Assembly (NCBI GenBank): GCA_905339215.1
Contig: CAJPFN010000053.1
Span: forward strand, 27,808-91,807
Length of the DNA: 64,000 bases
Origin: Rhizobiaceae bacterium
Lineage (GTDB): Bacteria > Pseudomonadota > Alphaproteobacteria > Rhizobiales > Rhizobiaceae
Direction of reading: 5' to 3'
The translations under genes were made by a program, and so were the position numbers. Positions 45,765 through 55,311 of this stretch are shown piece after piece (position 1 is the first letter of the stretch; each line of letters opens with the position of its first letter). Below the pieces are notes generated by a model, which worked only from the letters and a program-made list of their open reading frames with translations, did not search any database and was not told where the DNA came from.

Positions 45765-46294
45765 GGTAAGCTCCTTTCGCTGGGGTTGTTCTCGACACGC
45801 TGCACCAGGGAACGGGCGGAGAAGCGGGCGGCGCAAGGCTGCGGCGGGGGTGGGGTATCGCCCGGCTTGCAGGACGCGCAGCGGACGAAAGTCGGGGAAA
45901 CCCCCGCCGCACCCCGAGAGGGGCGTAAGGCCTTGCGGCGCACGCGCGCCCGGTCATGGTCAGGCGTGAAAGTCGAGGGCAATCCCACGCGGGAGGAGCG
46001 TCATGGCATCTTGGCAGCGATCGGAGCAGAACCGCCCCTTCCGCCCGCCGCCGCGCCCCGGACGTGTCGCCGCCTATCACCAAAGCGCCCCGGCATGGTC
46101 ACGATGGACCCGCTGCTGCATGGCCTTTTCAGGGACGGGGTCTTCACCCCCGGCGCTGCCGCCCGTAGTGTGAAGGACCGCCAAAACGGGCCATTTACGG
46201 AGATGCCGAAGACAGGACGACCGCTGCCCCCGCGAAGAAGACCGCGCGCAAGCGCCCCGGCCGCAAACCGCGGGAGCTGCCGACATGGTATGTC
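45765..46294. other. Spacer with one open 5' frame of doubtful status
   Basis: An ATG at 46003 has an excellent GGGAGGAG site and opens a 56-codon frame (MASWQRSEQNRPFRPPP..., stop at 46171) that resembles nothing I know. The frame of the next gene is open from 46169 but has no usual start codon before 46295. A frameshifted or decayed gene is possible. The remainder shows no gene. Confidence 0.4.
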
Positions 46295-46711
46295 GTGGCT
46301 ATCGAGAGCTGGGAGTGGAGCTATTCGTTCGGCATCCAGCGCATGAAGGACAGGCCGGAGCCCTATGACGACTATCGCCACCTGCACCTGACAGGGACGC
46401 TGCTGCGGCCCGCGAAGCTGAAGGTCGAAACGGTGCGGCTGATCTTCCTGCCGGATGAGGCCTACAACCGCGACCAGTGGGAGCGTCACAGGCGGCCCCA
46501 TGTCGGCTCCGTGAGCCTGCATCGCGGAAAGTTCGAGGCGCTGTGCTCACTGCCCGCCGACGCGCTGGCGCCAATCCTGACGATGCTCGCGGCAGACAAG
46601 ATAAAGTACGCCGTCCTCGACGGCGCGAAGCTCCGCTACGGCCATGCCGATATCACGCACTACCGCCTCGACACGAGCATGGACGAGGACGACCTGCCGC
46701 CGGAGGCTTGA
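46295..46711 (+). CDS. Uncharacterised plasmid-type protein, start uncertain
   Basis: This 138-residue protein starts at GTG 46295 (reading fMAIESWEWSYSFGI), but the same frame stays open about 42 codons upstream with protein-like sequence (APAKKTARKRPGRK, PTWYV) and no ATG, GTG or TTG. It contains HLHLTGTLLRPAKLK and HRRPHVGSVSLHRG. The function is unknown; homologues lie on alphaproteobacterial plasmids as far as I recall. Either a rare start is used or the 5' end has been lost. Confidence 0.5.
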   Translation: MAIESWEWSYSFGIQRMKDRPEPYDDYRHLHLTGTLLRPAKLKVETVRLIFLPDEAYNRDQWERHRRPHVGSVSLHRGKFEALCSLPADALAPILTMLAADKIKYAVLDGAKLRYGHADITHYRLDTSMDEDDLPPEA

Positions 46712-46860
46712 GCGCCCTATTGACGCCCCTGGGGGCCTTCCCGGCAGGCGCGGCCACTTCCGTTTTGCTCGTCTCCCTCCCCACTCCGCACTGCAAGAAA
46801 CGCGAACAGCCACCGGCCACTTATGAGGCTATTGCGGCGCCAAAGGTGATCCGCTATCTG

Positions 46861-46880
46861 TAATGTTATAATGTAACACT
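46861..46880 (+). promoter_or_regulatory. Zur-type operator overlapping a -10 element
   Basis: TAATGTTATAATGTAACACT contains the near-palindrome TGTTA-TAATG-TAACA (46864-46878), which matches the zinc uptake regulator box of alphaproteobacteria. TATAAT at 46867-46872 lies inside it, so a bound repressor would block the promoter. It is 22 bases before the probable start of the COG0523 GTPase. Confidence 0.7.
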
Positions 46881-46902
46881 TACAAATATGGAAACTCACT
46901 GC

Positions 46903-48102
46903 ATGGCGGACAAACGCATTCCTGTAACCGTCCTTTCAGGCTTTCTCGGCGCCGGAAAGACGACGCTGCTCAATCACGTCCTGAACAACCGCGAAGGCCG
47001 CAAGGTGGCTGTGATCGTCAACGACATGTCCGAGGTCAACATCGACGCGGACCTCGTTCGTGACGGCGGCGCCGGACTTTCGCGGACCGACGAGAAGCTG
47101 GTCGAGATGACCAACGGCTGCATCTGCTGCACGTTGCGGGACGATCTGCTGATCGAGGTCCGGCGTCTCGCGTCCGAAGGCCGCTTCGACTACCTGCTTA
47201 TCGAAAGCACGGGGATAGCGGAGCCGCTGCCGGTCGCGGCAACCTTCGACTTCCGTGACGAGAACGATGAATCCCTTTCGGACGTGGCGCGTCTGGATGC
47301 TATGGTCACCGTTGTCGATGCGATCAACCTGCTGCGTGACTACAGTTCGGATGATTTCCTGCGAGACAGGGGAGAAGTCGCGGGCGAAGGTGACGAACGC
47401 CGCCTTGTTGACCTGCTTGTCGAGCAGATTGAGTTTGCCGATGTGATCGTCATCAACAAGATCAGCGCTCTCGCTCCCGACCGCCAGGAGGAAATCCGGC
47501 GTGTCGTTCGCGGTTTGAACGCCGATGCCCGCATCGTCGAAACCGATTTTGGGAAGGCACCGCTCGAGGCGATCCTCAATACAGGGCTCTACAGCGAGGA
47601 ACGCGCGCAGAGCCACCCGCTGTGGCACAAGGAGCTCTACGAATTTGCGGATCACAAGCCCGAGACGGAGGAATACGGGATACGATCCTTCGTGTATCGT
47701 GCGCGCAAGCCCTTCCATCCCGTCAAGTTCCACGATTTGCTGGCGAGAGGATTTCCCGGGGTGTTCCGGGCCAAGGGCCATTTCTGGATCGCGACGCGCC
47801 CTGAATGGGTTGGCGAACTTTCGCTTGCCGGTACGATGCTGAGGGTTGATCGCCTTGGCCGGTGGTGGGCAACCGTACCCGACGTGCGGTGGCCCAAGGA
47901 TGCGGAATCCATCGCAGCCATCAAGAAAAACTGGCACCGTATATGGGGCGATCGCCGGCAGGAGATCGTATTCATCGGCGGTGCCACCATGGACGAAAGC
48001 GCGATAAGGGAAGCCCTCGACACCTGCCTTCACGGCAGCGAAGTCACGGGCGTTTCGAAGGCGCATCTCAAGATCGAAGACCCGTTCCCGGCGTGGGCGT
48101 GA
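46903..48102 (+). CDS. COG0523/CobW-family GTPase (zinc-responsive metallochaperone type)
   Basis: This 399-residue protein has Walker [15 protein letters not shown], the metal-binding [11 protein letters not shown] (CxCC), [10 protein letters not shown] and a C-terminal CobW_C domain ([15 protein letters not shown]). It matches the ZigA/ZinG branch of COG0523 GTPases thought to deliver or mobilise zinc during starvation. The ATG at 46903 has GGAA at fair spacing; an earlier ATG (46888) is also in frame. A Zur-type box sits at its promoter, so zinc shortage should turn it on. It is an unexpected cargo in a mobilizable element. Confidence 0.85.
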   Translation: MADKRIPVTVLSGFLGAGKTTLLNHVLNNREGRKVAVIVNDMSEVNIDADLVRDGGAGLSRTDEKLVEMTNGCICCTLRDDLLIEVRRLASEGRFDYLLIESTGIAEPLPVAATFDFRDENDESLSDVARLDAMVTVVDAINLLRDYSSDDFLRDRGEVAGEGDERRLVDLLVEQIEFADVIVINKISALAPDRQEEIRRVVRGLNADARIVETDFGKAPLEAILNTGLYSEERAQSHPLWHKELYEFADHKPETEEYGIRSFVYRARKPFHPVKFHDLLARGFPGVFRAKGHFWIATRPEWVGELSLAGTMLRVDRLGRWWATVPDVRWPKDAESIAAIKKNWHRIWGDRRQEIVFIGGATMDESAIREALDTCLHGSEVTGVSKAHLKIEDPFPAWA

Positions 48103-48165
48103 TCCGGCGATAGCGCAGATGAAAGGCGCATCCGTGGGCGGCGCGGGCGCCGCCCACGGCAGCCG

Positions 48166-48531
48166 TCACCACCACGAGGAGTAGAAGACCGTGAGCCCCG
48201 CTGCGAGCGCTTCCCGCGCGCGGGTGACGAAGGCAAGATCGTCCGCGATCTCGGTGCCGTCCGATTGCCCGAAGAAGAAGCCGGTCGTCGGCGGCAGGTT
48301 GCCGGCGCGGATGTCGGCTTCGAGGCGGTCAAGGTCTTCGCCCGTCAGGGCGAGGTTGACGCAGTTGAAGCTCTCGGCGCAGCCGTTCTTCTCGCGGTAG
48401 AGGCGCTCCATCCAGCCGTGCAGGTTCGGGTGCTTGCGCCAGTAGTGCAGCTCGGTGGCCGTTTCCGGCTCGAAATCGACCTGGCCGGGCAGCCGGTCGT
48501 TCGTCGTGTAGGCGTACATATCGAGGCCCAT
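48166..48531 (-). CDS. Uncharacterised protein (MGLDMY family)
   Basis: This 121-residue protein starts MGLDMYAYTTNDR, then HYWRKHPNLHGWMERLYREK and EDLDRLEADIRAG. Phage and plasmid genomes encode many proteins with this start; no function is known. Its ATG has CTCCTTT-complement ribosome sequence and the long shared leader upstream (copy 2). Confidence 0.65.
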   Translation of the reverse strand: MGLDMYAYTTNDRLPGQVDFEPETATELHYWRKHPNLHGWMERLYREKNGCAESFNCVNLALTGEDLDRLEADIRAGNLPPTTGFFFGQSDGTEIADDLAFVTRAREALAAGLTVFYSSWW

Positions 48532-48830
48532 TTTGTTGCTCCTTTCGTTGTTGTCGCGTGTCCCGGAGGACGCGGACCGAAAGGCGGGCGGACCGAGCGC
48601 AGGCCGTCATGACCAACACGGCGCCGCGACGCGGCGGTGGGGCGGGCCGGTCATTGACGGACAAGCGCCGCCCGGCAGGACCGCGAACGATCCGCACGGG
48701 GCACGGGGCACGGCGCACGAGAGGACGTTCAATGAAGGGTCTTGTAAGCGCTTAACTTCACGAGACGAATCCGGATGAGGCGGCGGCCGGAAGTTGTTAA
48801 CTGGCGACTTCGCCCATCGTCAGAAGTGCA
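48532..48830. promoter_or_regulatory. Shared leader copy 2 and gene-free spacer
   Basis: On the plus strand: GGCGGGCGGAC near 48582, GTCAT at 48606, AACACGGCGCCGC (48615-48627) and GTGGGGCGGGCCGGTCATTGAC (48637-48658), then CGCCGCCCGGC. Order and spacing to the ATG (84 bases from AACACGG) match copies upstream of parB and ardC. The rest of the spacer to 48830 has no gene. Confidence 0.55.
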
Positions 48831-51428
48831 CTACTGGGGGCATGAGCCTTCGCCCTTCCCATCGCCAAGAACGACATTCTGCAAACTGCCTGTCAAAGTG
48901 AAGGCGCCGCCACGTCCCTTGTTGGTCGCCCAGGTGGTTCGGTCGCCAGAGAAGAAGATGAGGGGCTGCGATCCCGTCGGGGTGGACCCATCGACACCGA
49001 GATTTACCGGGCGCCCTGAGGCAGAACGGAACTTGCGGCGATTGGCTTCGACGTCGAGGTCCAGATAGACATTGTCAAACCAGAAGTCAGCAACATCGCC
49101 CCGGAAGCCATTCGCCCATCCGTAGAAATGCATGAAGTAGGCGTTTGTTTGCACATCCATGGCCTGTCCGCCTGACGAAACATCGAGAACATTGTAGGCC
49201 AGCTCCTGGTCATTGACGTACACATGCCCTGCACCCAGCGTCGTATCGAAGCTGGCCACCAGATGGTACCAGACATTCTCCGCAATATAGTCGTTCTTGT
49301 ACATATCTACGTGCCAGACGTCGCTGCTATTCTTCCCCGAAATCCACACATCATAGAGAGGGTCACTGGCTGCGTCAGAGTAAAAACCGAGCTGTATCCT
49401 GCCCGCGTTGTTTTCGAACAGAACTTGGGTTGTCTGGTTGGATGCCTGCGGCAACATTCGAAACCATGTGCTCAGCGTGTACCGCGGGCCGTCCGTGGCA
49501 CCGCTGATGGTCGAGTTTATCTGGAGATGTGTAGCTGTGGCGGCAGCGTTGGTAACCGCATTCGCAACGTACCCGGGGCCTCTGGCCACACCCCGCCACT
49601 TGCCGCCGTCACAATACTGAATGACGCAGTGGTCCGTGTTGTAAACGATATCGCCCATGGAGCCTGAAGGGTTTGCGCATCCGCCAGAAGGCCCGCCGGG
49701 ATAGAGTGGGCCGGCCGCGACCCAGTCAGCACCGTCGCACCACTGCAAAACGCGGGAAGTGGTGTTAAACACCAGATCGCCTTCCGCGCCGACCGGGTCG
49801 GCGCATTGACCGGTATGCTGCTTGCGCACGCAGCGAAGATAGTGGTCCGTTGACTTGGCCGTTGAAAACTGGACGTTCGGAGTAGAAAACTCCTGCGCCA
49901 TACCATCAACGGCTTCCCACGTGGGATTGAGGGATTCTGACGACGACCAGTAACTCGACCCCACAAGGTTGCCGATCGCCGTCCGGTTGACCTGCAGCAC
50001 ATCCAGTTCGTCCAGCGCCGGCAGGTACCAGTCGCCATACCCCGACTGGGTCAGGTTGTGGCAGGCCGCCGCTGCGTTATGCGGCTGCACGCCGGGCGCG
50101 ACACTGTCGGAATCCATGGCCACCAGCGCCGCGGTGTTGGATTGTCCCGTATTTACGTTTGATATTCCCGTCATCGCGAAGTCTGTATTCCCATCGTTCC
50201 AGAACAGGGAAGACCGAGAACCGGTGCAACTCGACCCGTTCCATGTCATGCCGTGGTCGCAGCGCGTTGCATACATCGGCACGTTGCCGTCCGGCGACAT
50301 TCCTGCGAATATCGTGCCGTCGGTACATACGTTCCCGATATTGGGGCAGCCGCCGCCGCTACCGCAGATGATCGTCATGGTCATGATCTGGTTCGGCACG
50401 TTGTCAGTGCCGACAGCCACTACCTTGCCATCTGCATAAGTTAAGGCAGTCCAAGAACTTGCGGTAACTGACGCAGCCGTCCAGGAGACGCCGTCCTGTG
50501 AATACATGAAGCGGTTGGTTCCGGAACTGGCGACTGCGATGTAGTGTCCATCGGCGTAAACAACGCCATTCCAGTAGTTGGCCTCCGGAGCGGCGATCCC
50601 CGTCCATGCGATACCATCCGGGGAGGTGGCGATCTGCTGCGTGCCATTGTAAGCCACAGCGACAAACTGCCCGCCGCCATATATCACAGACATCCATCCG
50701 CTGGCGGGGGCCGTCCGCCCGGTCCAGTTGATGCCATCCTGCGAAGTCATGGCGCATGTGGTGCAGCCCCCGCGGGAAAGGGCCACGAATGTCCCCTCGG
50801 CATAGGTGACGGTACCCCAGCTCGACGTTGCAGCGGCATTGCGGACAGTCCATGTGATCCCGTCGGGAGAGGTCATGACGCGGTTGGTGCCGGAATCTGC
50901 AACCGCGACAAATAGGCCCGCGCCATAGGTGACACCCCGCCATTGATTGGCCTGCGCCGCTGTCCGGGCCGTCCAGTTGATGCCATCGGGGGATGTCATC
51001 ACCCTGTTGGTGCCGTCCGTGGCTACCGCGACGAACGTGCCGTTGCCGAAGGCCACGCTGTGCCAATAGTTGTTCTGCGCCGCTGTACGAGAGGTCCAGG
51101 TCACACCATCAGGGGAGGTCATGACCCGTGACGTACCGGAGCCACCGACAGCCACAAAAAGCCCGTTGCCGTAGGTCACAGATTCCCAGGCAACCCAGGC
51201 CTCCGGCGATGCGATGTATGTCCAGGTACCCAACGCACAGTTAGGCGGTGGACCGGGAAACCTTATCCAATTCTGCCCGTCGCAGAACTGCATTGCTCTC
51301 TTATCGGCGTTGTAAACAAGTGCCCCATTCAGCCCGGCGGGATCCAGGCAGTCGGCAAGACTGACCCTGGTGCCAACGCAAACAATAAAGAACGTAGCTA
51401 TGAAGCAAACCCGTTTAAAGAACGACAT
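48831..51428 (-). CDS. Secreted seven-repeat propeller/Lcl (DUF1566)/LamG-like protein
   Basis: This protein of 865 residues has a signal peptide (MSFFKRVCFIATFFIVCVG). Residues about 60-330 hold seven repeats of the pattern W-x-x-V-x-YG-x-G-x-FVAV followed by MTSPDG-x-xWT, suggesting a seven-bladed propeller. Three copies of a C-x-x-P-x-G-x-x-G-x-x-VYN...CDG-x-xW module occur. An Lcl/DUF1566-type region carries YGDWYLPALDELD and YWSSSES, and a C-terminal LamG-like sandwich follows. It is probably an exported adhesin or surface protein carried as cargo; no enzyme motif is visible. Confidence 0.75.
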   Translation of the reverse strand: MSFFKRVCFIATFFIVCVGTRVSLADCLDPAGLNGALVYNADKRAMQFCDGQNWIRFPGPPPNCALGTWTYIASPEAWVAWESVTYGNGLFVAVGGSGTSRVMTSPDGVTWTSRTAAQNNYWHSVAFGNGTFVAVATDGTNRVMTSPDGINWTARTAAQANQWRGVTYGAGLFVAVADSGTNRVMTSPDGITWTVRNAAATSSWGTVTYAEGTFVALSRGGCTTCAMTSQDGINWTGRTAPASGWMSVIYGGGQFVAVAYNGTQQIATSPDGIAWTGIAAPEANYWNGVVYADGHYIAVASSGTNRFMYSQDGVSWTAASVTASSWTALTYADGKVVAVGTDNVPNQIMTMTIICGSGGGCPNIGNVCTDGTIFAGMSPDGNVPMYATRCDHGMTWNGSSCTGSRSSLFWNDGNTDFAMTGISNVNTGQSNTAALVAMDSDSVAPGVQPHNAAAACHNLTQSGYGDWYLPALDELDVLQVNRTAIGNLVGSSYWSSSESLNPTWEAVDGMAQEFSTPNVQFSTAKSTDHYLRCVRKQHTGQCADPVGAEGDLVFNTTSRVLQWCDGADWVAAGPLYPGGPSGGCANPSGSMGDIVYNTDHCVIQYCDGGKWRGVARGPGYVANAVTNAAATATHLQINSTISGATDGPRYTLSTWFRMLPQASNQTTQVLFENNAGRIQLGFYSDAASDPLYDVWISGKNSSDVWHVDMYKNDYIAENVWYHLVASFDTTLGAGHVYVNDQELAYNVLDVSSGGQAMDVQTNAYFMHFYGWANGFRGDVADFWFDNVYLDLDVEANRRKFRSASGRPVNLGVDGSTPTGSQPLIFFSGDRTTWATNKGRGGAFTLTGSLQNVVLGDGKGEGSCPQ

Positions 51429-51704
51429 GTCAATGCACGCCATATATGAACACAGTTCGTTAAAGGCGACTCAGTGGGCACCAATATATATTATCTCCGA
51501 AACTGATATACAAATTATTACTTTTAGATATCGCAGTTAGCGGCGAGTAATAGAGTTTGTATAAACTAAAGCCACCAAAATATTGTGCCTATTGACTTCC
51601 ATCGTTTCCCGCTCGGAACAAGGATGTCGTACCGCTTTGGCACGAGGAACTCGTGAGGAATTTGGCCAGTGAGACCGCTATCTTCTAGCGGAAGGAGGGG
51701 CAAC
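51429..51704. promoter_or_regulatory. AT-rich divergent spacer
   Basis: This 276-base spacer is the most AT-rich part of the window (for example ATATATATTA near 51483). It separates the secreted protein from the coupling-protein gene. Promoters for both are expected; an AAGGAGGGG ribosome site precedes 51705. No other gene is seen. Confidence 0.45.
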
Positions 51705-53237
51705 ATGGCCGCAGCTTTCGCCAGAATACTATCGGATGTACCGCGCGGTTTGAGCGCCCGCTTCCTCGACCAGCAGACGCTGCCGCAGGCGCGCTGGCAG
51801 TCGCCGGAGGCCGTGGCTTCGTCGGAAGCGCTGCGTTATCGCACCGCGAACCCCAACAGTAATATCCTCGTCGGCGCCATCGACGAACGCCTCATCGGCA
51901 TCAATGACAACCGCCATATGCTGACCGTCGCCGGATCGCGCTCCGGCAAGTCGGTGATGCTGGCGGGCAATCTGCTGCACTATCCCGGCAGCACGCTGGT
52001 GCTCGACCCCAAGGGTGAGCTGGCGACATTGAGTGCCGCGCGGCGCGCGCAGCTCGGCCAGTGCGTTCATGTGCTGGACCCCTTCTCGATCTTGCCGCAG
52101 CGCCTTGCGCCTCTGCGCGCCCGCTTCAATCCCTTGACTCTGCTGAAGCCCGGCAGCTGCAGCATAATCGAGGACGCGGGCCTGATCGCCGACGCCATGG
52201 TCATCGCCGCCGGCAAGGACCCGCACTGGGATGAAAGCGCGCGCAACTTCATCGAAGGGATATGCCTGCACGTCGCGACTGAACCGGCGCTGGATGGTGA
52301 CCGCACGCTGATGACCGTGCGCCGGCTGATCCGCGATGCGCTGGTCCCCGACGACCCGGCGGACCCCGATTCCATGTACCGCGTCGAGCGCGCGATGCTG
52401 GAGAACGCGGCGCGGCTTGAGCGCGAAGCGGCCACCGAAGACATCGCCAACGCGATCGAAGGCGCAGCGCGGGACTTTTACGAGAAAGGCCCGGGAGAAC
52501 GCGCGAGCGTCCTATCGACCGTGCGCCGGCACACCAAGTTCCTTGACTACGGCGCGATGCGCGGGGTGCTGTCGGGGCATGATTTCGACCTGGAGGACCT
52601 GAAGCGGGAGGCCAAGGGGCTGACAGTGTATCTGTGCCTGCCTGCGACCCGCATGGGGCTGTGCAGCCGGTGGCTGCGCCTGTTCATCAACCTTATGCTG
52701 GAGGCGATGGAGCGCGAGCGGCGGAAGCCGGCGGTGCCGGTCCTCGTCTGCCTCGATGAGTTTCCGGTGCTGGGCCATATGCGCCAGCTGGAGGATGCGG
52801 CCGGGCAGATCGCATCGTTCGGCGTCAAGCTGTGGGTGTTCATCCAGGACTGGGGCCAGGGCAAGGCGCTGTATCAGGACCGGTGGGAGACTTTCGCCGG
52901 CAACGCGGGCGTGCTTCAGTTCTTTGGCAACAACGACCTGATGACGCTCGATTACATTTCCCGGCGCCTCGGCAAGACCGTCGTCGCGGTGACGCGCGAG
53001 GGCGAGGCCGGGCCGGAGCAAAGGGCGGCGGGGCTTTCAGGCAAGTCCGTGTCGCTGGAGCTGCACGACCTGCTGACGCCGGATGAGGCGAGCCGCCTGT
53101 TCGCGCGCAGCGACCCGCTAAAGCGCCAGCTTGTCATATGGGCGGGCTATCACCCGATGATCCTGCAAAGGGTCGAGTATTTCGACAAGGCAAGCCCGGT
53201 GCATCAGGCCTTTGCGGGCCTGTACCACGAAGAGTGA
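51705..53237 (+). CDS. VirD4/TraG-like type IV coupling protein, no membrane anchor
   Basis: This 510-residue protein has Walker A TVAGSRSGKSVML, LVLDPKGELATLS, a VirD4-type Walker B VLVCLDEFPVLGHM and WVFIQDWGQGKALY. Coupling proteins pump relaxase-bound DNA to the secretion channel. Typical VirD4/TraG has N-terminal membrane segments; none is visible here, the first residues being MAAAFARILSDVP. Some mobilizable elements carry such soluble forms. The ATG at 51705 has a strong GGAGGGG site. Confidence 0.82.
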   Translation: MAAAFARILSDVPRGLSARFLDQQTLPQARWQSPEAVASSEALRYRTANPNSNILVGAIDERLIGINDNRHMLTVAGSRSGKSVMLAGNLLHYPGSTLVLDPKGELATLSAARRAQLGQCVHVLDPFSILPQRLAPLRARFNPLTLLKPGSCSIIEDAGLIADAMVIAAGKDPHWDESARNFIEGICLHVATEPALDGDRTLMTVRRLIRDALVPDDPADPDSMYRVERAMLENAARLEREAATEDIANAIEGAARDFYEKGPGERASVLSTVRRHTKFLDYGAMRGVLSGHDFDLEDLKREAKGLTVYLCLPATRMGLCSRWLRLFINLMLEAMERERRKPAVPVLVCLDEFPVLGHMRQLEDAAGQIASFGVKLWVFIQDWGQGKALYQDRWETFAGNAGVLQFFGNNDLMTLDYISRRLGKTVVAVTREGEAGPEQRAAGLSGKSVSLELHDLLTPDEASRLFARSDPLKRQLVIWAGYHPMILQRVEYFDKASPVHQAFAGLYHEE

Positions 53238-54469
53238 TCCGGGCGTGTGCCGCGGACCCGGTGCTGGGCCATTTCCTTCATGCGCAGGAAACGCCCCGTC
53301 ACCGGGTTCCGGCCGATCTCGAACGCGAGGGTCGCCGGGGTGCGGCCCCGCTTGTCCATGACTGTGAAGTCGCAATCCGGGCGCCCCGCCAGCACCCGCA
53401 GCACCGCGATCGCATTGCTGGCCGCGGCGTAGTGCAAGGCGGTTGCGCCCGTTTCGGTTTCGACGGCGTCGACGTCCGCCGCGCCCGACGACAGGAGATC
53501 GGCAACACGTCCGGCGAAGCCATAGCGCGCGGCGTCCATGAAGGTCAGCGAAGACGGCGGCACGCCGCGCGGCTCGTCCGGCCACGCGAACCCGGACTGT
53601 CCCGGCAGCGGCCGGCCGTCCCTCCCGGCGCGCAACTCCCTTTCGCCTGCGCTTCCCTGCCGCACATAGCGCCAGGTACGGCTGGCCGCCCATTCTCTCA
53701 AGGCGCCCGGCAGGACTCTCTCTGCGGGTATATCGTGGTAGTCGGGCGGCACGAACCGGTCGATCTTCATCAGGAACAGATGCGGGCTGGCCAGCGCACT
53801 CGTGGGGATGTGCGGGATGACATAAATCAGCTGCTGGGTCGTCACGCTGCGTGCTTCCACCAGCGCGAGGGCGTCGTCCGGGTTGCGCCTGACGAACCAG
53901 CCCTCGCGATGCTCGACGGCGTACCCGGCAAAACGCTGGAGCCGGGCCGGATCAAATGTCCTTTCAGAGAGCTTTGCCGACGGGCTGTAATCGATCGTCT
54001 CGTGGAACGGAATGACGGCCGGATCGTGCCCTTCGAGGAGTTCGAGTGTGCTGACGGCATTGCCGGCAGGGCCGTGGCGCTCGGACGCGACATACACGCC
54101 ATAGGCAGCGGGCGGGCCGGCACGCGACGGCCCGCCGGTCTGCGCCAGCATCGCCATGGCGAGCTCATAGCCTCCCTGTGTCTCGCCGATGTCTTCATCG
54201 TGGTAGCAGCCGACGCTCTTCAGGAAGGCGGCCAGCGCATCGAGCCTGTCCGTGCGCAGGACGTGCTTTCCTTCCGTGAAGCGGCGCAGCGCCTCGGCCA
54301 GTACGGGGAGTGACGGCTCCGCCTCCCGGAACGCGCCGCCTTCGAATTTGCAAAGCCTGTCCGCAATCACATGCCAGGTCAGCGGCCGGCCCTGCTCGCC
54401 CATGTTCTTGCGAAAAAGAGCAAGGCGGTTGCGCAGCCTTGCGACATGCCATGGCGTGTAAGCCGTCAT
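53204..54469 (-). CDS. Ankyrin-repeat protein with unknown N-terminal domain
   Basis: This 421-residue protein ends in three ankyrin-type repeats (LTFMDAARYGFAGRVADLLSSGAADV, ETGATALHYAAASNAIAVLRVLAG, KRGRTPATLAFEIGR). The N-terminal 300 residues begin MTAYTPWHVARLRNRLALFRK and are not recognised. Its 3' end overlaps the coupling-protein gene by 34 bases on the opposite strand. It could be a host-interaction or regulatory factor. Confidence 0.6.
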   Translation of the reverse strand: MTAYTPWHVARLRNRLALFRKNMGEQGRPLTWHVIADRLCKFEGGAFREAEPSLPVLAEALRRFTEGKHVLRTDRLDALAAFLKSVGCYHDEDIGETQGGYELAMAMLAQTGGPSRAGPPAAYGVYVASERHGPAGNAVSTLELLEGHDPAVIPFHETIDYSPSAKLSERTFDPARLQRFAGYAVEHREGWFVRRNPDDALALVEARSVTTQQLIYVIPHIPTSALASPHLFLMKIDRFVPPDYHDIPAERVLPGALREWAASRTWRYVRQGSAGERELRAGRDGRPLPGQSGFAWPDEPRGVPPSSLTFMDAARYGFAGRVADLLSSGAADVDAVETETGATALHYAAASNAIAVLRVLAGRPDCDFTVMDKRGRTPATLAFEIGRNPVTGRFLRMKEMAQHRVRGTRPDHSSWYRPAKA

Positions 54470-54581
54470 TCCCTTTCCGCCTCTGCTTTGAGGATTCCGT
54501 GCGGAATCCCGGCTGTTCTTTCCTCCACATAATGCCCGTGGACGCGGCGAAGTAAACGCGCCGTCCGGAAAGGTTTAAACA

Positions 54582-55271
54582 ATGGCAACGCACGTCACGC
54601 CGTTCGACGGCGCGCCCATTACCCGGGAAGTGACCGGCGACGATGGCCGCCCGGAGTTTCACATCACGGCCTGCCCGCCGACACCCGCGTCCGTGCGCTA
54701 CGGCGACATCATGGGCACGGTCCATGCCCTCTTCTGGGCGGGGATCGGCCTCTACAGCCTGCCGCGGCAGGACTACCCGCTGCTGGGCGCGGCGCTGTTC
54801 GTCGCGGGGCCGCTGCTGGCGCATGGCTGGCTGTGCCGCCTGTTCGCGGACGAGCTGGCGGTGCCGACGCACATTCGCTTCACGGAAGACAGCTTTTCCA
54901 TGAAGCGCGGCAAAGAAGACTGGCAGGTCTTCGATCGCCGCCACCCGCACCGCTTCGTTCTGCTGCCGCACGACCGGGCGCAGGAAGAAAAGGACCGGCA
55001 CGAATACGAGAAGGCCAAGGCTTCGATCGGCCGCCGGGCGGTGATGCCGCGGCGCTACTACACGAACGCCTTCCATGTGGTGTTCGAGTATCTCGGCCAG
55101 CGCCACGACATTCTCGAAGTCCACGGGCCGAAGGAAGCGCAGGCGATCCTGACCCGCCTTCTCACCTGCGACAGCCTGATAGAGGCGCAGGCGAACAAGG
55201 GCAAGGGCGTGCCGCTCACCCCCGCCGACGAATGGGGGCCGCAGCCCGGCGATATCCCGGCGCACCCGTGA
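54582..55271 (+). CDS. Uncharacterised membrane protein
   Basis: This 229-residue protein has two central hydrophobic segments (GTVHALFWAGIGLYSL and LGAALFVAGPLLAHGWLC) flanked by soluble parts, ending with a Pro-rich tail. GGAAAGG precedes the ATG. It could be part of conjugation machinery or simply a plasmid-type protein; no family recognised. It is followed by a small co-directional membrane protein. Confidence 0.6.
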   Translation: MATHVTPFDGAPITREVTGDDGRPEFHITACPPTPASVRYGDIMGTVHALFWAGIGLYSLPRQDYPLLGAALFVAGPLLAHGWLCRLFADELAVPTHIRFTEDSFSMKRGKEDWQVFDRRHPHRFVLLPHDRAQEEKDRHEYEKAKASIGRRAVMPRRYYTNAFHVVFEYLGQRHDILEVHGPKEAQAILTRLLTCDSLIEAQANKGKGVPLTPADEWGPQPGDIPAHP

Positions 55272-55311
55272 AGGGACGCCGGTTTCCCGAACACGAACGC
55301 TGAAGGAGGCA

